A DNA stretch of 64,000 nt. Origin: Rhytidiadelphus loreus. Taxonomy: Eukaryota > Streptophyta > Bryopsida > Hypnales > Hylocomiaceae. Numbering within the stretch: the stretch's first letter is position 1; each line of letters opens with the position of its first letter. Positions 12,546 to 23,327 of this stretch are shown here, one piece after another. The position numbers and the translations under genes were made by a program. Under the pieces are notes generated by a model that was given only the letters and a program-made list of their open reading frames with translations, was not told the DNA's origin and did no database searches. The stretch covers positions 50,821,348-50,885,347 of the forward strand of contig OX344764.1 of NCBI GenBank assembly GCA_947034895.1. Reading direction: 5' to 3'.

Positions 12546-13224
12546 TTAACCCTTTAAAGACAAAGTGACTACTTTGTGACCCCTAGGGTTAGTTTTTAAG
12601 GTCTACCAAACTAGTCTTGCACCAATGCACCATTTGCCACTGTGTTTCTTACAACATAGATGCCTCAGGCCTTGTGGATTTGCAACAACAACACAATTTT
12701 GAATTGGGCATGAGATGCAATCACTAAAACCATTGAGATGGTGCATTTTTCAATATATATATATAGAGAGAGAGAAAGTTGTAGAAAAGAAATGGCCATG
12801 ATGCATCTAACACATAGCCAAGAAACTTATGATGTAGCTTCCTGCCAATGGGATTGTAGTGAGTTGAACATGGAAAGGTAGGAACACCTACACAATATTG
12901 CCAACAAAGCTCACAATTGAGAAGACAAATGATCCCACAAATGATGTATTTAGAAAAAGACAAAATGATGGGCTTTAGAAAAAAATGACTTTGCAAAGCT
13001 TCCAACACACTTCTCCATATATTCAAAATGTTTTGCATAAATTTCAAACTTTGAAAATATGGTAGCACAAATGCACAACTAATGCCTTTTCGTTGACAAT
13101 TGCCATTGAAAGACCCACCCTAATCTCTAATTGCACACCTATAAAAGCAAAGATTCATGTCTGTATGAACATACGTCTATGAAACCAAGGGTATACAAAA
13201 TTGTTCTTGTCCTTAAAGGGTTAA
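12546..13224. mobile_element. TTAACCC-ended TIR element (about 680 bp)
   Basis: Starts TTAACCCTTTAAAGACAAAG and ends with the near-complement CTTGTCCTTAAAGGGTTAA. A similar arrangement occurs at 56432-57085, which supports a family. Target duplication not resolved. A (TA)n(GA)n microsatellite lies at about 12755-12775. ORF 12724-13068 has no recognisable domain. Confidence 0.5.
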
Positions 13225-13365
13225 TGTATTCTAAATTTTGTTGGAATCCTATTTCAATTTTCAATAAAATCCAATAAAAATAATCTACGCTAAAATAGTA
13301 GTAAGTAAGTTCAATTGAAATTAGTGACAATTACAAGCTTACCTTACTATCTAACATTCTAAAAT

Positions 13366-13519
13366 CACTAGGACAAATACACACTAAAAACACATAGCCT
13401 GAAATGATTTTTTTGTTAAATCAATGTTAGTTTTAGAGCAATTGAATTAGTTCCAACGTAGATTTGACACAAATCAAAAACATTAGACTATGGATTTTTA
13501 GTGTGTATTTGTACTAGTG
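13366..13519. mobile_element. CACTA-type MITE (154 bp)
   Basis: Starts CACTAGGACAAATACACACT and ends AGTGTGTATTTGTACTAGTG, an inverted repeat of about 30 bp. The flanking trinucleotides are AAT and ATT, so the target duplication is imperfect or mutated. Terminal CACTAG matches the element at 12222-12402. Confidence 0.7.
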
Positions 13520-13920
13520 ATTAGCAATATATTAATGATGTGGTAAATAGTTACATAAAAGTATTTGACTTTTTTCATCCATTCTCTCAAGCATATGTAG
13601 AATTGACAATCAAGGAAAAAATTTTGGCTAAAGAAAAATTTGAATGTTTGGTCTTTTAGGGGTTAAACATTGAATTACTAAATACCATTCTTATTGACTA
13701 ATTTGTATCACGATTTTTTGGAGTTCAAAATTGATACCTAAAATTAGGATCTAAATTATAGGGATCCTAATTAAAACCCCAAAATTATTAAAATAAAATA
13801 AAAACTTCAAAGAGGTGAATTTCTTTTTCTTTTAAATCACTTAATATTTGTTGTACACAAATGAGATGTTGTTTTCATTCAACTACAAACTGTATTACAA
13901 AATGCCATATAATTTCTGTA
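13520..13920. other. AT-rich spacer left of giant hAT element
   Basis: Plain AT-rich sequence up to the 8-bp duplication TTAGAAAG (13921-13928). The track of short ORFs starting at 13848 and 13861 runs across the insertion junction into the element and is therefore not a host gene. Confidence 0.5.
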
Positions 13921-13928
13921 TTAGAAAG

Positions 13929-14087
13929 CAGGGTTGTTCGCTGCAACAACACGACACCGCGACAGACAGACGTCGCGCGACGTCTAATAGAGCCCGCGCG
14001 ACGTCACGAAAAGTCAAATTTACCTTTGACTTTACAGGAAATTACCCCCCTCCAGGTGGATGCCACATGGCATCCACTTGGCAAATT
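13929..14087 (+). repeat. Left terminus of giant hAT element
   Basis: After the terminal repeat come clustered GACGTC and CGCGCGACGTC motifs (about 13970-14005). The same motifs, inverted, occur within 100 bp of the right end (about 36845-36890). Such subterminal motifs are the expected transposase-binding region. A perfect short palindrome, GGATGCCACATGGCATCC, lies near 14058-14075. Confidence 0.75.
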
Positions 14088-14500
14088 GGAGGGCGCGTAC
14101 GGGTAGGAGAGTGCGGGTAGGGGCGACTGCGGGTGGAAGAGGGCAACTGTGGGTGGGCGACTGCGGGTGGACGAGGGCGACTGCGGGTGGGTGACTACGG
14201 GTGGGCAAGGGCGATTGCGGGTGGGCGACTGCGGATTTCTGAGGGAGACCGCGGGTGGGCGACTGCGGGTTTGGCAGGGAGACCGCGGGTTCAGGAAGTG
14301 TTCTTGGGTGGGAGACCGCGGGTGCGCAAAAGGTACCTAGACCCGGTGGTGGAACCAAAGTCGCCCTCTCGAGACCCGCTGTCACCCTACCCAAACCCGC
14401 AGTCGCCCTACCCTGACCCGTAGTCGCCCTATCCAGACCCGCAGTCGCTGGATACGCAGTTGCCCTATCCGTACTCGCCCCCCTAGACCGAAGTCACTCG
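14088..14500. repeat. ACCCGCAGTCGCC array 1 (left end, upstream of cargo gene 1)
   Basis: GC-rich degenerate tandem array. From 14088 to about 14330 it reads GGCGACTGCGGGT on the plus strand (outward towards the left terminus); after the switch near GGTACC at about 14332 it reads ACCCGCAGTCGCCC towards gene 1. Spacing is irregular, roughly 12-25 bp. ORFs of 60-120 residues run through the array in several frames because it lacks stops; they are not genes. Confidence 0.9.
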
Positions 14501-14564
14501 CCTTATATAGCTAGTAGCCCATCATCATGCTATCACCTTCATTTTCCATTGAGGCTTTCTGTCT

Positions 14565-14600
14565 TGCAACCTTTGTTGGCTGCATGCGTGACCCTTTTGG
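14565..14600 (+). promoter_or_regulatory. Shared cargo promoter module, gene 1
   Basis: Contains CTGTCTTGCAACCTTTGTTG followed by GGCTGCATGCGTGACCC. This matches the module between array and start codon of four other cargo genes (21111-21180, 24983-25058, 26735-26790, 29741-29812). It lies 65-100 bp before the ATG at 14665. Confidence 0.6.
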
Positions 14601-14664
14601 ATAATATATATACTATTTTTTGCTATCATTTGGTTCTTACAATTTTGCGACGTCCACAAATCTC

Positions 14665-17170
14665 ATGGCAACTGGAGGTAGCAGTGATGGGTCCCTTCCG
14701 GGTTTTTCCACTGTACGCACTCCTGGTGCAATTAGGAAGGCTGCCAAAGACAAGACTAGAAAAAGGAGGGGTAACATTCACAAGAAGCGATGGCATGTGT
14801 TGAACAATGATAACCACCTAGCTTTCAAAGGGTGGAACGAGGAGCCAGAGCCTTGGAGTATGCAGGTTTGCGAAGACTACATTGAATGGTGTCACATCGG
14901 GAAGTTCTTTCCGGCATGGCGCCATCATCACAACCGACACAATAACAAGGCAAATTTGAAGTATTGTGAAAATCCAGCTTTCATATGAAGGTGTTTAGAA
15001 TTGTGGCAGGTCCTCTACAAAACCCCTTTTGTAGATAGGAATGAGGCCCCTTTGTTCATTGCTAGAGGTGCCTATGCTGAGGTCGCCTTGAACAAACAGG
15101 TTGACTGGACCACAATCAAAGAAAGTACCTACGTGGAGCGTCCAGAAGTTGGAATAATTCCAAGAGGGGTTCTCAAATTTCTGGAGGGTGGACTTGGGCC
15201 TTTTCGAAGTGATCCACAAAACAAAGAAATTCAAGAGGTGGACACGGAAGAATCAGAAGAGGATAATGATTCAGATGGCACACGGATTCCTAAGCTTGTA
15301 CGAGTGAAGGAGCAGATTATCACCCCCGTCCAAGTTCCAGTTCCAGTTCCAGTTCCAGATCCAAATGTTCAAGCCGCTTCATCATCGCAGGGAAAGAAGA
15401 TGAAACATCCTGCCAAGGTGCGACAGTCCACCATGAAAATTAGATTGGCATCAGCCTCAACCACAATTGCGACTCCAATCTTGCCACCACAAGACGCCAG
15501 CAACGTCTTCGACTTTGCTTTAAGTGACGACTCGCCCGTATGTGCCACAAGTCACATTCCCATTCCACAATCTGAATCTGATGTTGTTCACAATGCGATG
15601 ACGTTGGCGAAGGCTCTCGACCTCTTGAAGACCAAGGATGCACAAATTGCAACCTTAGAAGGTGATGTGAAGAAATGGCGGTCTACATGTGAACAAAAAA
15701 ATGCTCTCATTTCTCAACAATCCAAAGAATTACAAGGCCTTCGAGAAAAAGAGCGTCAGACTTTCACATTGTCGGACATGGACGAAACCTTTGTTGAGCA
15801 GGATCCACATCACTTGGACAAGCTTGTTGGGGACCTCACCAGCGATGTCATTCACCTTTCTCCCCCTGCCAAGCGTACAAAGCGTTCTTCAATTTTTCCA
15901 ATGGCACCACTTCCGTTCGTCTCAAGAGATTCTAGCAATCCGCACGTTGATGGTTTGCAAGGGACTCAGGATTCACTTTCGTTTCCTGCCATTCCACATC
16001 TACAATCATCAAAGGAACTTGATTTGGCTGAGGAAAATAGAATGCTTTGAGAGAAGTTGGCAATGTTGGCAGCGACATACTATCATTGGAAGGTCACGTG
16101 CATTCTCTCCGTGGATCGATCTCAACAAGTTGCGAAAGAGCTAGACAAAGTTTCGAAGAACTTTGTAGAAAATGCCCCTAAACGAGAGAATGGATTGACA
16201 TCATGGGCATTGATGGAGGACATGTTTCCGGATAACATGTCCATGCTTGACGTGGCGGAAAAAAATGTCATAGACTGGGCACAAAATGGTTGGGACCATG
16301 GAAATCAGATGTCTAGTCACTTCAACGAAAAAGACCAAAGTCTATTGTGGCCAAAGCCAGCTCATTTTGTCTTGGATCATACCAAATGCCCCATATGTCT
16401 AGAACAATTTGGGCCAGAAGGAGGATGGGCACTTGGATCATGTACACATGTGTACCATCCTCAGTGTCTCATCACTCAATGTCTGATTAGACGACGATGT
16501 GTGATTTGTGCAGCACCATTCCATGATCGCTTGTATACCATGTTCAACTTGATGACTTACATGCCACCTTCTTGGGAACACAATAGAGACACGACGGCAG
16601 AGACACGATTTTGAGGACGAGACTTGCTTTGGAGTTGGCGAGAAGGCCTACACGATCAAGAAATGGGAGCTGCTGCCTCACAATTGAATTGGGAAACGGA
16701 CCCGCGTGAAATTCTAAGAGTGGCATTCAACCTTATGGGAAAAAGAGCTCACAATGCAGGGAAGAGGGCGTTTTTTTTTCAATGCCTTGGTGGATATTTT
16801 GATAAGACATCCCAAACCTTCAAGTGGGGTGCTCATCCGGAAGGACACCGTTGGAATTTTGAAGGTGAACAAGGGGCTAATCGTGATGAAAATGCCACTC
16901 CAGAAGACTTGAATAGTATGGCTTATCTCGACTCAACATACGGGCCTTATTATCAAAGCCAAGCACTCGATTATCTATTGGAGTTACACTCTCTGCAAAC
17001 TTGAAGCTCTCAAGAATTCTAATGTCTTGGAATCTATTTTAGAAGCAAATGGACCTGCTTCAAGGACTCGTGCTAAGAAGAAACTCGTTGTTGGAGAGTC
17101 CAATGATTACGAACAAGGTGCAACGAGTGCTTCTCAAAACAATCCAATGGACCCCGGGGAGATCACTTAG
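14665..17170 (+). pseudogene. Cargo gene 1: WCHI-family protein with RING-H2 finger, interrupted by three TGA
   Basis: One reading frame from ATG 14665 to about 17000 (some 780 codons), broken only by TGA at 14986, 16048 and 16612. At 14986 the paralogue at 19426-20916 has CGA (Arg) in the same context, so that stop is a C-to-T change. Residues about 50-165 match cargo genes 2 and 3 (WCHI-x-K-x-FP-x2-RH, then NKANL-x-YC and VDWTT). A variable linker and a coiled-coil-like stretch follow. A RING-H2 pattern has Cys575, Cys578, Cys593, His595, His598, Cys601, Cys612 and Cys615, suggesting an E3 ubiquitin ligase. A frameshift near 16950-16990 moves the coding frame by one, after which about 55 further residues run to a hAT-like MITE inserted at 17153, which replaced the last two codons. 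Overall a decayed gene unless TGA is read through; the RING call is firm, the rest of the function unknown. Confidence 0.7.
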
Positions 17171-17736
17171 TATATTTATAACATACTACGTGTGTTAACG
17201 TGATTTTTTGAACCCCTATATACTTTTTGATAAACTATAATTTCAACCTATAATTTTGAACTTAGTTTAACAATGACTATAGGTTTCCATTGCCGAAAAT
17301 CCCCAACTCAAATAACTTATGAAATGATTTGTAGAAGAGGTTGAAAAATGAACTGAAATGGCATGTTTTTCAACTCAAATATTTATAGAGAATACATTTA
17401 GATGACCATTGCATCAATATTCAAGGATAGTTAACTTTCAATAAAGAGTTATTTTTAGCAATTTTTTGTTCATTTTTTAGACAATTTTTTCTTATATAAA
17501 ATAGGGGTGTGAAAGTTATTTTCAGCTCTACAATGTATCTTTTTTCTTCAAAAATTTGTAACTAATTATAATTAACAAATAAAAATACCAATAATTCACA
17601 ACATAAATTTTCAAAGTAGAAGAATATGCTCATATTTTTTTCTTTTCTTTTTATTTAAATTTTAGGACATAAAATAGGGGGTCCAAAATCTTAACGCACG
17701 TAGTTTCCAATGGACACTCTAAGTGATCTCCCCGGG
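17153..17736. mobile_element. hAT-like MITE with 8-bp TSD (family 1, copy b)
   Basis: A 584-bp element starting CCCGGGGAGATCACTTAG and ending CTAAGTGATCTCCCCGGG, a perfect 18-bp terminal inverted repeat. Perfect 8-bp duplications CAATGGAC lie at 17145-17152 and 17737-17744. The interior matches 1017-1686 and 47677-48303. It landed in the last codons of cargo gene 1: joining the flanks gives a C-terminus Asn-Pro-Met-Asp-Leu-Asn and a TAA at 17751-17753. Confidence 0.9.
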
Positions 17737-17753
17737 CAATGGACTTGAACTAA

Positions 17754-19425
17754 ATATTTCTATGAGATACTTACTTCAACGGTGGTTCTAGTTAATTGTA
17801 GTAGTATACAAGATGTAAGGCCCATAGTATAAGGGCCGTAGTATATCCATACTCGCACATTGTAGTACTCTAGCAAAAGTTAGGGTTAAGATGTTGGCTT
17901 CTAAAACTCTACCGCCTTGGCTGTGTATTGTACTACTATGCTTATGGACAACAACCTTCTATTGCTTTGGTTTTGAAGGTTTGGGCATACTTATACATTT
18001 GTAGCCTAAAATGTAATTGGTGAAATGCAAATACATTTGTTGTAATGCCTCGCACAATGATTCCATACACGGTCCCCACAAAATTGCTATCTTCAAATCT
18101 TTTAATGAATTTTTTCCTTTTGGATTTTTTTCTCATACAACATGTTTTTGTTTACATGGAAAAATTTGATTCATTCCATTCAGATTTTTTATGAGAAAGT
18201 TATGGACCATTTTGTTTGGCGGGCAACTTGAGTCTACAGCTTCTTCTTTTAAAAGTTGCTTGTAGGATTTGTTTCTCCAGACAATTTCTACAATCTAAAA
18301 AAAAATTAGGTCCGGTCACATAGTTAACTTCACTTGATAGCACACTCTCACCATTTTCATTTCATTTTAGAGATATTCATTATTTAAATTTTACAACTAC
18401 ATCTTACCTACTTCTACTCAACAATTTCTTAAAGTATCCAAAATTGTTTTTGAAAATTATTTTTTTCCCACACATAACCATAGGATCTTACACCTTACTA
18501 GTATGAGAATGTGTGGAAAAAATTTCAGAATTTTTCATCTTACAGATTGCAAGATATCCGCATTTAGAGTGAAAAAAACAATTTTTTCAGCACATTGCTG
18601 GACTACATTATTTGACTTTTAACATTTTTCACTTTAATTTCTTGCACTACAGAGTTTTGAGCTTTAAACAAATATAGTGGAGAATTGAGTTGAGAGTCTA
18701 AATAAAAAAAAGGTTTTCAAAAAAACTTAATTTTCATTCTTAAAAAAATTGTAGAATAGAAGTACATATGAGATTGAATGAAAATCTATTTTCTTTCTAA
18801 GATAGAATTAAAATGCACTAATCCCCACAGTCAAATTGTTGTTGCAAGCAAACTAAACCATGTCAAACTTCTTTTCTTGAACAATTGCCAAAATTGCGTT
18901 CCTAAATTAATCTTACAAGGTATTTTTCCCACCAGAAGCTCTAATTGCCCAATAAACAAGATTGTCCATAACTTTCTCATAAAATATCCAAATGAAATGA
19001 AAAAAAGCTTTCCGGATAGACAAAATTATAATCTATGAGGGAAAAAAACTTAGAAAAATAAATTCAAATGCTTGTCACATTTTTTTGCTGCCCATTCTCC
19101 CCTGCTTTGGAGTTTGGACTATATGGGCATAACTTTTGTTCCCGGGCACCGATTGGAAAAAAAGTTATATTACCACAAAGGTAATCATTTTTTCTATCTT
19201 CAAATAAAGTTTCAAAAATTCAGTCCCAAATTTCAGCCCGTAGGTACCATCTCTGACATCCATTCTTGCAAAGACACCAAATTCATAGCCCTCGTATTCA
19301 AAATATAATAAAAACATATGTACATTTCAAAAACAAAGGTGTGAATTTCTTTATTCCACAAAACCTTTGGAAAATCAAAAATTGGAAGGCCAAATTGTTT
19401 TTTTCTACCACACTAGATCCAACCA
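17754..19425. repeat. Intergenic DNA with an inverted dispersed repeat
   Basis: AT-rich. The segment at about 18175-18270 is an inverted, diverged copy of about 18900-18985 (shared core CCATAACTTTCTCATAA), and the same repeat recurs at about 58190-58400, outside the hAT element. The segment at about 18440-18560 resembles about 51000-51110 in inverted orientation. These are old dispersed repeats of unknown class. ORFs 18778-19038 and 19072-19308 fall in them and have no recognisable domain. Confidence 0.5.
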
Positions 19426-20916
19426 CTAAGCATTTTTTTCACTATTCACAAAGTCACTTTCTTTGGGCTCCGGTCTCATTCTTTGAAGTTCCGCACGGGT
19501 GGCACCTATGCCTTCATAGGCCCACTTGCGCCATTCCTTAAAATAAAGGATGTGGCGCTCCAAGTCCAATATGCCCTCGTGCAACAACTCTTGTTTTTTC
19601 TCCAGTAGCTTCACCAAATAAAAAAGCGTTGCTCTTTCTTCTGTATTGCTACCATAATCCGGAGCTAAAGCCAAGATGCCCTCTTTTTTGGCTTCTTTTA
19701 AGGCATCATCATAATATTCCATCTCTAGCTCACGTATTTGAAGATTCAAGCTTCTCCTTTTGCTTTGATGGGACCATTTATCATGTTGCAAAAGATCAAG
19801 TTTATTTTGAAGCACCGCTAAATCATCGGAAATGTGTGCTCGCCCGTCTTCGATCTTCTTGAAATAATTTACTCTACTTTTGTTTAACTTAGAGTAAATC
19901 TTCTCATTTTCAGCAATGGCGTTTTCAGTTGCCTCTAACTCCTTCTTCAACCCATCCACAACAGTTGGATTCACTGGAAGATGTTGTACCTTCTCTTTCA
20001 AATTCATAAGATCCGCTACTGTTGAAGTCAAAGCTGCTCGTGCACTTTCGATCTTAGTGCCCAACATCTCCAAATTGTCTTCCGAATCATTGTCACTGCT
20101 TCCGCTAGACCCAATGTCTGCACCAGAACGGTCCACATTGATCGATACATGAACATCTTCGCTTTGTTTTTGAATCTTGGACAATGATTGCGGCTCCTCA
20201 AGCTTCCTCTTGCCCTTCTTGTCAACTTGAACGTCTTCAGCCGCCTCTTGTTTTTCTTTGCCAATGTCTTCGTCGTCACTCTCAAAAGAATATCCATCGT
20301 ATTCGTGAGTGTGCTCATCTGAGCTAGAAGTTGAAGACCATTGAACTTGGTCATCACCAACAGCCAATTTTCCAGGCTTTGCCTCTAAAAGCTTCTGATT
20401 TGCTTGAAGAAGTCCTTCTTCATCCAGCACTATCGGTCTGTCCGGGCGGTCACCGATAGGAAGCTCCTTCAAGGTTGTCCAATCTACCTTTTTCTTCAAT
20501 TGAACTTCAACGTACACCATTTGCACAAGATAGAAAGAGAAGTTGTCATTTCGATAAGGCTGGGACTCCAAATAGAGTTGCTGCCATACCTCCAAACACC
20601 TTCGCTGGAAGACAACACTCTTGCAGTAAGCCAAATTTGCCTTATTAGACTTCACGTGCAAAGGGTGTCGCCAAAACGGGAACAACTTGTTGATGTGGCA
20701 CCAATCCACATATTTGTTTACAGTTTCATATGTCCAAGGCTCTGGTTCTACTTCCCATTCCAAAAAGGCCTTCATCTTTGGATGCAACAAGATGGGTACA
20801 CGCTTCTTGCGAGGTTTGCCGCTCCTTTTACGATCCTTGTCACGAACCGCCTTTTTGTTGAGCCGAAGTCGGTATCTTGACATATCGTGTGGCGGTTGAG
20901 AGTCCTCACCCTCCAT
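19426..20916 (-). CDS. Cargo gene 2: WCHI-family coiled-coil protein
   Basis: An intact intronless ORF of 496 residues from ATG 20916 (the frame extends to a GTG at 20925, which is not needed). A basic N-terminus (K/R-rich to about residue 40) is followed by the conserved region at about 50-155: a PEPW motif, VDWCHI-x-K-LFPFWRH, NKANLAYC, an RRCLEVWQ helix and VDWTTLKE. An acidic, Ser-rich linker lies at about 190-225 and a long coiled coil at about 290-470. The Cys/His spacing in the conserved region could bind zinc, but I recognise no named domain. The basic N-terminus suggests a nuclear protein. It is the best-preserved member of the three and has no internal stop. Upstream lie the shared promoter module and array 2. 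Confidence 0.85.
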   Translation of the reverse strand: MEGEDSQPPHDMSRYRLRLNKKAVRDKDRKRSGKPRKKRVPILLHPKMKAFLEWEVEPEPWTYETVNKYVDWCHINKLFPFWRHPLHVKSNKANLAYCKSVVFQRRCLEVWQQLYLESQPYRNDNFSFYLVQMVYVEVQLKKKVDWTTLKELPIGDRPDRPIVLDEEGLLQANQKLLEAKPGKLAVGDDQVQWSSTSSSDEHTHEYDGYSFESDDEDIGKEKQEAAEDVQVDKKGKRKLEEPQSLSKIQKQSEDVHVSINVDRSGADIGSSGSSDNDSEDNLEMLGTKIESARAALTSTVADLMNLKEKVQHLPVNPTVVDGLKKELEATENAIAENEKIYSKLNKSRVNYFKKIEDGRAHISDDLAVLQNKLDLLQHDKWSHQSKRRSLNLQIRELEMEYYDDALKEAKKEGILALAPDYGSNTEERATLFYLVKLLEKKQELLHEGILDLERHILYFKEWRKWAYEGIGATRAELQRMRPEPKESDFVNSEKNA

Positions 20917-20940
20917 AACGATCACTTCGTCTCAAAAGTA

Positions 20941-20985
20941 GCCAACTAAGTACTATGCGGTTTAGGGTTGCAAGCCTAAACCGTA
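20941..20985. promoter_or_regulatory. Telo-box/CGGTTTAGG motif upstream of gene 2
   Basis: GCGGTTTAGGGTT followed by CCTAAACCG forms an imperfect palindrome containing the plant telo-box AAACCCTAA. The same GCGGTTTAGGGTTA motif is duplicated in the leader of cargo gene 3 (29861-29930). Confidence 0.45.
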
Positions 20986-21110
20986 GGTGTAAAAAATGCT
21001 AAACGTAATCCTATCACATTTAACATTTACAAAAATACAATGTTCTCGTGAAACACCCTATGTCATCCAAGCGTGAATAAAATGAGCCATGCAAAGGGAC
21101 AAAAATCCCC

Positions 21111-21180
21111 CCCCACAACTCAAACCCCTAGCTTCTGTGCACGCATTCAGCTACGTCAACAGGTGAAAGACAGTGCGCAG
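21111..21180 (-). promoter_or_regulatory. Shared cargo promoter module, gene 2
   Basis: On the minus strand it reads CACTGTCTTTCACCTGTTGA then TAGCTGAATGCGTGCAC and GGGGTTTGAGTT, followed by a G-run and ATTTTTGTCCCTTT. The kinase gene module (24983-25058) shares the whole order, including the G-run and an ATTTTTACCCTTT tail. Confidence 0.65.
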
Positions 21181-21197
21181 AATGTTAGGGAAAATTT

Positions 21198-21585
21198 AAT
21201 GGCGACTGCGGGTGGAGGAGAATGCTGATGTACCTGAGGTCGCCCCTGGGGCGCGTGCGGGTCCTGAAGTGGGGCGAGTGCGGGTCAGCCCAGTGCTCCA
21301 GGGCGACCGCGGGTCCGGAAGTGGGGCGACTGCGGGTCAGCGCAAGTGCTCGAGGGCAACCGCGAGTCCTAGAGTGGGGCGACTGCGGGTCTGGACAGGT
21401 GCTCCAACGCGACCACGGGTCGAAGGAGCCCGGGCGAGTGGGCGACTTCGGGTCCAGGGCGACTGCGGATCCTAAGCGACTGCGGGTCCAGGACGACCAC
21501 GGGTCCACTTTGCGAAGGCGACCGCGGGTCTTGGGCGACAGCGGGTCCTGGGCGACCTCGGGTCCCAGGCGACTGCGGGTCCATC
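21198..21585 (-). repeat. ACCCGCAGTCGCC array 2 (upstream of gene 2)
   Basis: GC-rich degenerate array reading GGCGACTGCGGGT on the plus strand, i.e. ACCCGCAGTCGCC towards gene 2. Variants include CGACCGCGGGT and CGACCACGGGT. ORFs through it on both strands are by-products of its composition. Confidence 0.9.
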
Positions 21586-23327
21586 TATTAATGCATGGAC
21601 TTTTCTTTTCTTTCTTAGTACATGTTTTTAGATTGTGATATTTTTTTCCATTTTTCCTTGCGCTGGGAAAGTGGCGATACTAAATGTTACGGAGGGGCTC
21701 CAAGCTTCAACATTCATCCACGTACTGGATAGAAAATGTGATACTAAGTATCTAAAATTCTATTTTCATTTACATTGTGGCGATTTCATCGAAGACTTTT
21801 CTAGAAGTTGAAGTTTTTCTAGCAATTTCATCCAAAATTTTCCTAAAAAATTCCTATAGCTTATAGCTAGCCTAAATTTTTTGTTGCTTTTGAGCACCAA
21901 ATCGCAAGGGAAAAAAAAAGGATTGTGAGCTCAATCCCATTTGTGTTGCAAAATTTATGGAATACTAGTTTATACTTTATACTATATTTGGGGAGCCATT
22001 AGGGTTGAGGTCGGTTGTGGTACAAATGGATTCCTTATTGATTATCTGAACAGAAGTTAAATCTTTGCAATTGTTTTAGAAGAAGTTCTTGTTAACTAAT
22101 TTTTTTCTTATTAATTAATTTCATTGTTAATTCTTAATTTTATTGTAAATGACTAATTTTATTGTTAATAACTAATTCAATTGTTAATAACCAATGTTAT
22201 GATTATTAACCATTGCAATTGTAACAATAATGTCTTTGTAATTGTTTTGACATGAGATATTCATTATGTATTTTTGGATGTAGACTCAAATTACATACTA
22301 TGTTACACACACTAATTTTGGTAAATTACATGCCTAATAACTAAATTTCTTGTACGGACACAAATCTATAAATGAAAGTCATTGTTGGACTTATATCATA
22401 CTCCAACCATCTATGAAAGAATGTGTGTTTTTATCAATTTGGATGACATATACCAAAAAAAAAAAATATGGTAGGAAAACATTATGCTACTAGGAATAAT
22501 ATATATGGTAAAACCAGATTTACATTTATTATTGAATTCATCCAAGTTTTCTCGAATTGCGTGTTTAATAAATGACAAAGATTATGGCTACATATCTTTT
22601 TTGCAATATCCACTCTTGTTTCATTGTCTCAAAAAAAAAAAGGGTCACAAGAAGTCAATGAACTTCCTTTTTCCAAATAAAATAAATAGGAAGAGAGCGA
22701 AAAAGGTTAAATAAATAAATAAAAACATCTCTCATCTATTTTGAAATAGGTAAAGCCGTAAAGTACGAATAAAAAGGAAAAGTCTAAAAAAGTCTAAAAT
22801 TTATGTTTCCTATATTTGAATTAGAATAAATAGGAAAAAAAAACCAACTTGCTTTTATTTTTGGAAATAGAAAAAATAATAAGAGAATGTAAATGATGTA
22901 TGACTTACATTTTTTTAGGGATTGAAAAAACAACTATTTGAATTCAATGACCATGAAAGTAAAACTCCTTTCAAGTGCATACTAGCACATTTTATTCAAG
23001 AAATAATACAAGTCTTCAACATCAATTACCAACTAATTTATTTTCATTTTCTTATTTTCCTTGCGTCCATTATATACTACGGAATCAAAAAGGACCAAGA
23101 ACATTTGAATTCAAAAGTTGTTATACTTTGCATAACAATGTGTAAAAGGCCATATTCAATATATACAATTTGACAAATAGCCCATTGAGTAATTGTTTTT
23201 CTAAAGACAAGGCACATAGCATAAAATTCCTTCATATATTATAGGAAAATATTACAAAGTAAGCAACACATAATTGGCCACCAAGCTCATTGCTTGCAGC
23301 ACTAAACTCTTGCTCTAGAATATTCTA
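21586..23327. other. Intergenic DNA inside hAT element
   Basis: AT-rich. A degenerate minisatellite with ATTGTTAATAACTAATT-like units lies at about 22085-22230. Short ORFs (22484-22714, 22922-23173) have no recognisable domain. The 3' end of the kinase gene follows. Confidence 0.5.

Noticed and set aside
14032..14423. Several Gly/Arg/Pro-rich ORFs in the GC arrays (also at 21212-21638, 25081-25587, 26469-26849, 36540-36860)
   Set aside because: Products of stop-poor tandem repeats, open in multiple frames on both strands at once.
14088..14500. CRISPR-like repeat array
   Set aside because: Repeat unit is short and degenerate, spacers are irregular, and the context is eukaryotic.
14986..16614. 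Organelle-style U-to-C editing or selenocysteine at the in-frame TGA codons
   Set aside because: The locus is nuclear, no editing of that kind is established for nuclear plant genes, and no recoding signal is visible; CpG decay explains all six.
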